Source of the DNA: Pseudanabaena sp. UBA1465
GTDB taxonomy: Bacteria > Cyanobacteriota > Cyanobacteriia > Pseudanabaenales > Pseudanabaenaceae
Length of the DNA: 6,699 bases
Direction: 5' to 3'
NCBI GenBank assembly: GCA_002325645.1
Contig: DCSN01000175.1
Location: forward strand, 1-6,699
Position 1 is the stretch's first letter. Each line of letters starts with the position of its first letter. Below are positions 5,751 through 6,699 of this stretch, one piece after another. The position numbers and the translations under genes were made by a program. Under the pieces are notes generated by a model. That model searched no databases. It was not told the DNA's origin and was given only the letters and a program-made list of their open reading frames with translations.

Positions 5751-5805
5751 AAATCCCAAATAAATAAAGGCGGCACATCGTGCCGCCTTTATTTATTTGG
5801 GGTTT
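5751..5805 (-). terminator. Strong hairpin terminator after the prohibitin gene (possibly bidirectional)
   Basis: A perfect 22-bp inverted repeat (5755-5776 with 5780-5801) closes a 3-nt loop. Its GC core is GGCGGCAC/GTGCCGCC, flanked by AAATAAATAAA on one side and TTTATTTATTT on the other. Pairing extends through 5751-5754 and 5802-5805 with one wobble. It begins about 16 nt after the prohibitin stop. On either strand the GC core is followed by a T-rich stretch, so it could work in both directions, but only the minus strand has a gene feeding into it. It also insulates rpsD from upstream transcription. Confidence 0.88.
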
Positions 5806-5820
5806 TGCTGTATGGAGATA

Positions 5821-6630
5821 TTATTTTTGGGATTTTGTAACATCTAAATTAAGAAAAGGAACCGCACCATTTCCGCCCAATACTTGAGGAAACTTGCCAT
5901 CCCATTTTTCGATCGCCTGTTTTTGTAAAAGCTCAGAGGTTAAGGTTTCCCGCAATAGGCGTTGCGCTTCAGCTTGCCCCTTAGCGCGGTTAATGGTTGC
6001 CTCAGCTTCCTGCTCAGCCTCTCTAGCAATATATACAGCCCTTTGAGCGCGTTGTTCGGCAATTTGTTTTTCTTCGACCGCCTTAGAAAATTCCGTAGAG
6101 AAATTTAAATCTACAACACTGGTATCTAGAACAATGATGCCATATTTGCTCAAACGCTGACTAAGAGCCTCATCAAAGTCTAGCTTTAGCTCGTCACGCT
6201 TGGTAATTGCTTCCTCGACCGTGCGTCTGGCGGCAGCAACCTTGAAAGACTCTTGGGTTTGGGGAGCAATAATTTTGGAAACGATATTTTGCAAAGTGCC
6301 TTGAGTACGGCGGATCGTCACGACTTCAATGGGATCAAGGCGAAAGTTAATTGCAAAACTAGCTGTAAGTTGTTGTAAGTCCTTGGTAGAACTTTGGGCA
6401 GGTACTTCAAATTTCTGTACGGTCAAATCATAGACATCGACTTGGGAAATAACGGGAGGCTTAAAGTGAACGCCTTCTAGCAATACTCCATCCTTGGCTT
6501 TCCCTAATATACTCAATACTCCTGCTTCACCAGGGTTAATAATCACAAATGCGTTAAAACTGATGACTGCAATAATTCCTAATATGGCGATTAGGATTAA
6601 GGATTGCCAGTTTGTTTCTTGGTCTTGCAT
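5821..6630 (-). CDS. Prohibitin-family (SPFH/PHB domain) membrane protein
   Basis: A 269-residue protein with one N-terminal transmembrane helix (about 10-31, SLILIAILGIIAVISFNAFV), then a PHB/SPFH domain (about 28-190) and an Ala/Glu/Arg-rich coiled coil (about 180-232, EEKQIAEQRAQRA through EAEATINRAKGQAEAQRLL). Prohibitin-type markers include INPGEAGVLS (31-40), EGVHFKPP (52-59), VPAQSSTKDLQQL (76-88) and AAARRTVEEAITKRDEL (132-148). It ends IEKWDGKFPQVLGGNGAVPFL (240-260), close to bacterial and mitochondrial prohibitin 1 and Synechocystis Slr1106. Prohibitins form large ring-like membrane assemblies tied to membrane organisation and, with FtsH proteases, protein quality control; that role here is inferred. 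No NfeD or second SPFH gene is adjacent, so it looks monocistronic. The ATG is secure: an in-frame TAG overlapping the SD lies 9 nt upstream, and no earlier start is possible. Confidence 0.93.
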   Translation of the reverse strand: MQDQETNWQSLILIAILGIIAVISFNAFVIINPGEAGVLSILGKAKDGVLLEGVHFKPPVISQVDVYDLTVQKFEVPAQSSTKDLQQLTASFAINFRLDPIEVVTIRRTQGTLQNIVSKIIAPQTQESFKVAAARRTVEEAITKRDELKLDFDEALSQRLSKYGIIVLDTSVVDLNFSTEFSKAVEEKQIAEQRAQRAVYIAREAEQEAEATINRAKGQAEAQRLLRETLTSELLQKQAIEKWDGKFPQVLGGNGAVPFLNLDVTKSQK

Positions 6631-6636
6631 TACTTT

Positions 6637-6641
6637 TTCCT
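6637..6641 (-). promoter_or_regulatory. Ribosome-binding site of the prohibitin gene
   Basis: The minus strand has AGGAA six bases before the ATG at 6630. The SD overlaps the in-frame TAG that rules out a longer reading frame. Confidence 0.7.
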
Positions 6642-6663
6642 AAGATCTATGGCATTCCATCAT

Positions 6664-6693
6664 ATAGTAAGACCTTCAATACTTTGATTACAA
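6664..6693 (-). promoter_or_regulatory. Possible promoter of the prohibitin gene
   Basis: The minus strand has TTGTAA (6688-6693, four of six to the -35 consensus) and TACTAT (6664-6669, four of six to the -10 consensus) separated by 18 bp, placing a start near 6656 and a leader of about 25 nt. A small inverted repeat ATGG-CATT-CCAT (6649-6660) overlaps the predicted start. The match is modest and the window ends just upstream. Confidence 0.3.
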
Positions 6694-6699
6694 ATTGGC

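Overview
The window looks like chromosomal DNA from a filamentous-type cyanobacterium, possibly Pseudanabaena-like (the genus is a guess). Four things point that way. There are ten perfect copies of the cyanobacterial HIP1 octamer GCGATCGC in 6.7 kb, about a hundred times the chance rate. A DUF3038/DUF4335 gene pair, known to me only from cyanobacteria, is present. Ribosomal protein S4 is of the cysteine-free cyanobacterial/plastid type. There is also a stand-alone prohibitin-type SPFH protein. All six genes lie on the minus strand, so transcription runs from high to low coordinates.

Layout in transcription order. (1) 6630-5821: membrane-anchored prohibitin-family protein with its own Shine-Dalgarno, closed by a very strong perfect 22-bp hairpin terminator (5755-5801). 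(2) 5545-4937: rpsD (S4), with a good ribosome-binding site and a possible -10 box in the 275-bp spacer upstream. (3) 4829-4242 and 4242-3577: DUF3038 and DUF4335 proteins, translationally coupled by a TAATG overlap and possibly read through from rpsD, since I see no convincing terminator between them. (4) 3526-1574: an AT-rich ATPase-TOPRIM protein of the OLD-nuclease type, the only gene here that looks accessory or horizontally acquired and the best candidate for a defence function. (5) 1478-90: aspartate ammonia-lyase (aspA), preceded by a spacer with direct repeats and palindromes and followed by a GC-rich inverted-repeat element.

The genes do not form one pathway. Housekeeping genes (S4, aspartase, prohibitin) flank a conserved but uncharacterised cyanobacterial pair and a single-gene OLD-like ATPase/TOPRIM protein inserted between that pair and aspA. 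The most worthwhile follow-ups are the OLD-like protein, whose C-terminal half resembles DUF4435/AriB-type TOPRIMs as much as classical OLD, and an LKALVKxV segment shared by the two adjacent DUF proteins. I saw no tRNA, rRNA, CRISPR array, transposase or origin.
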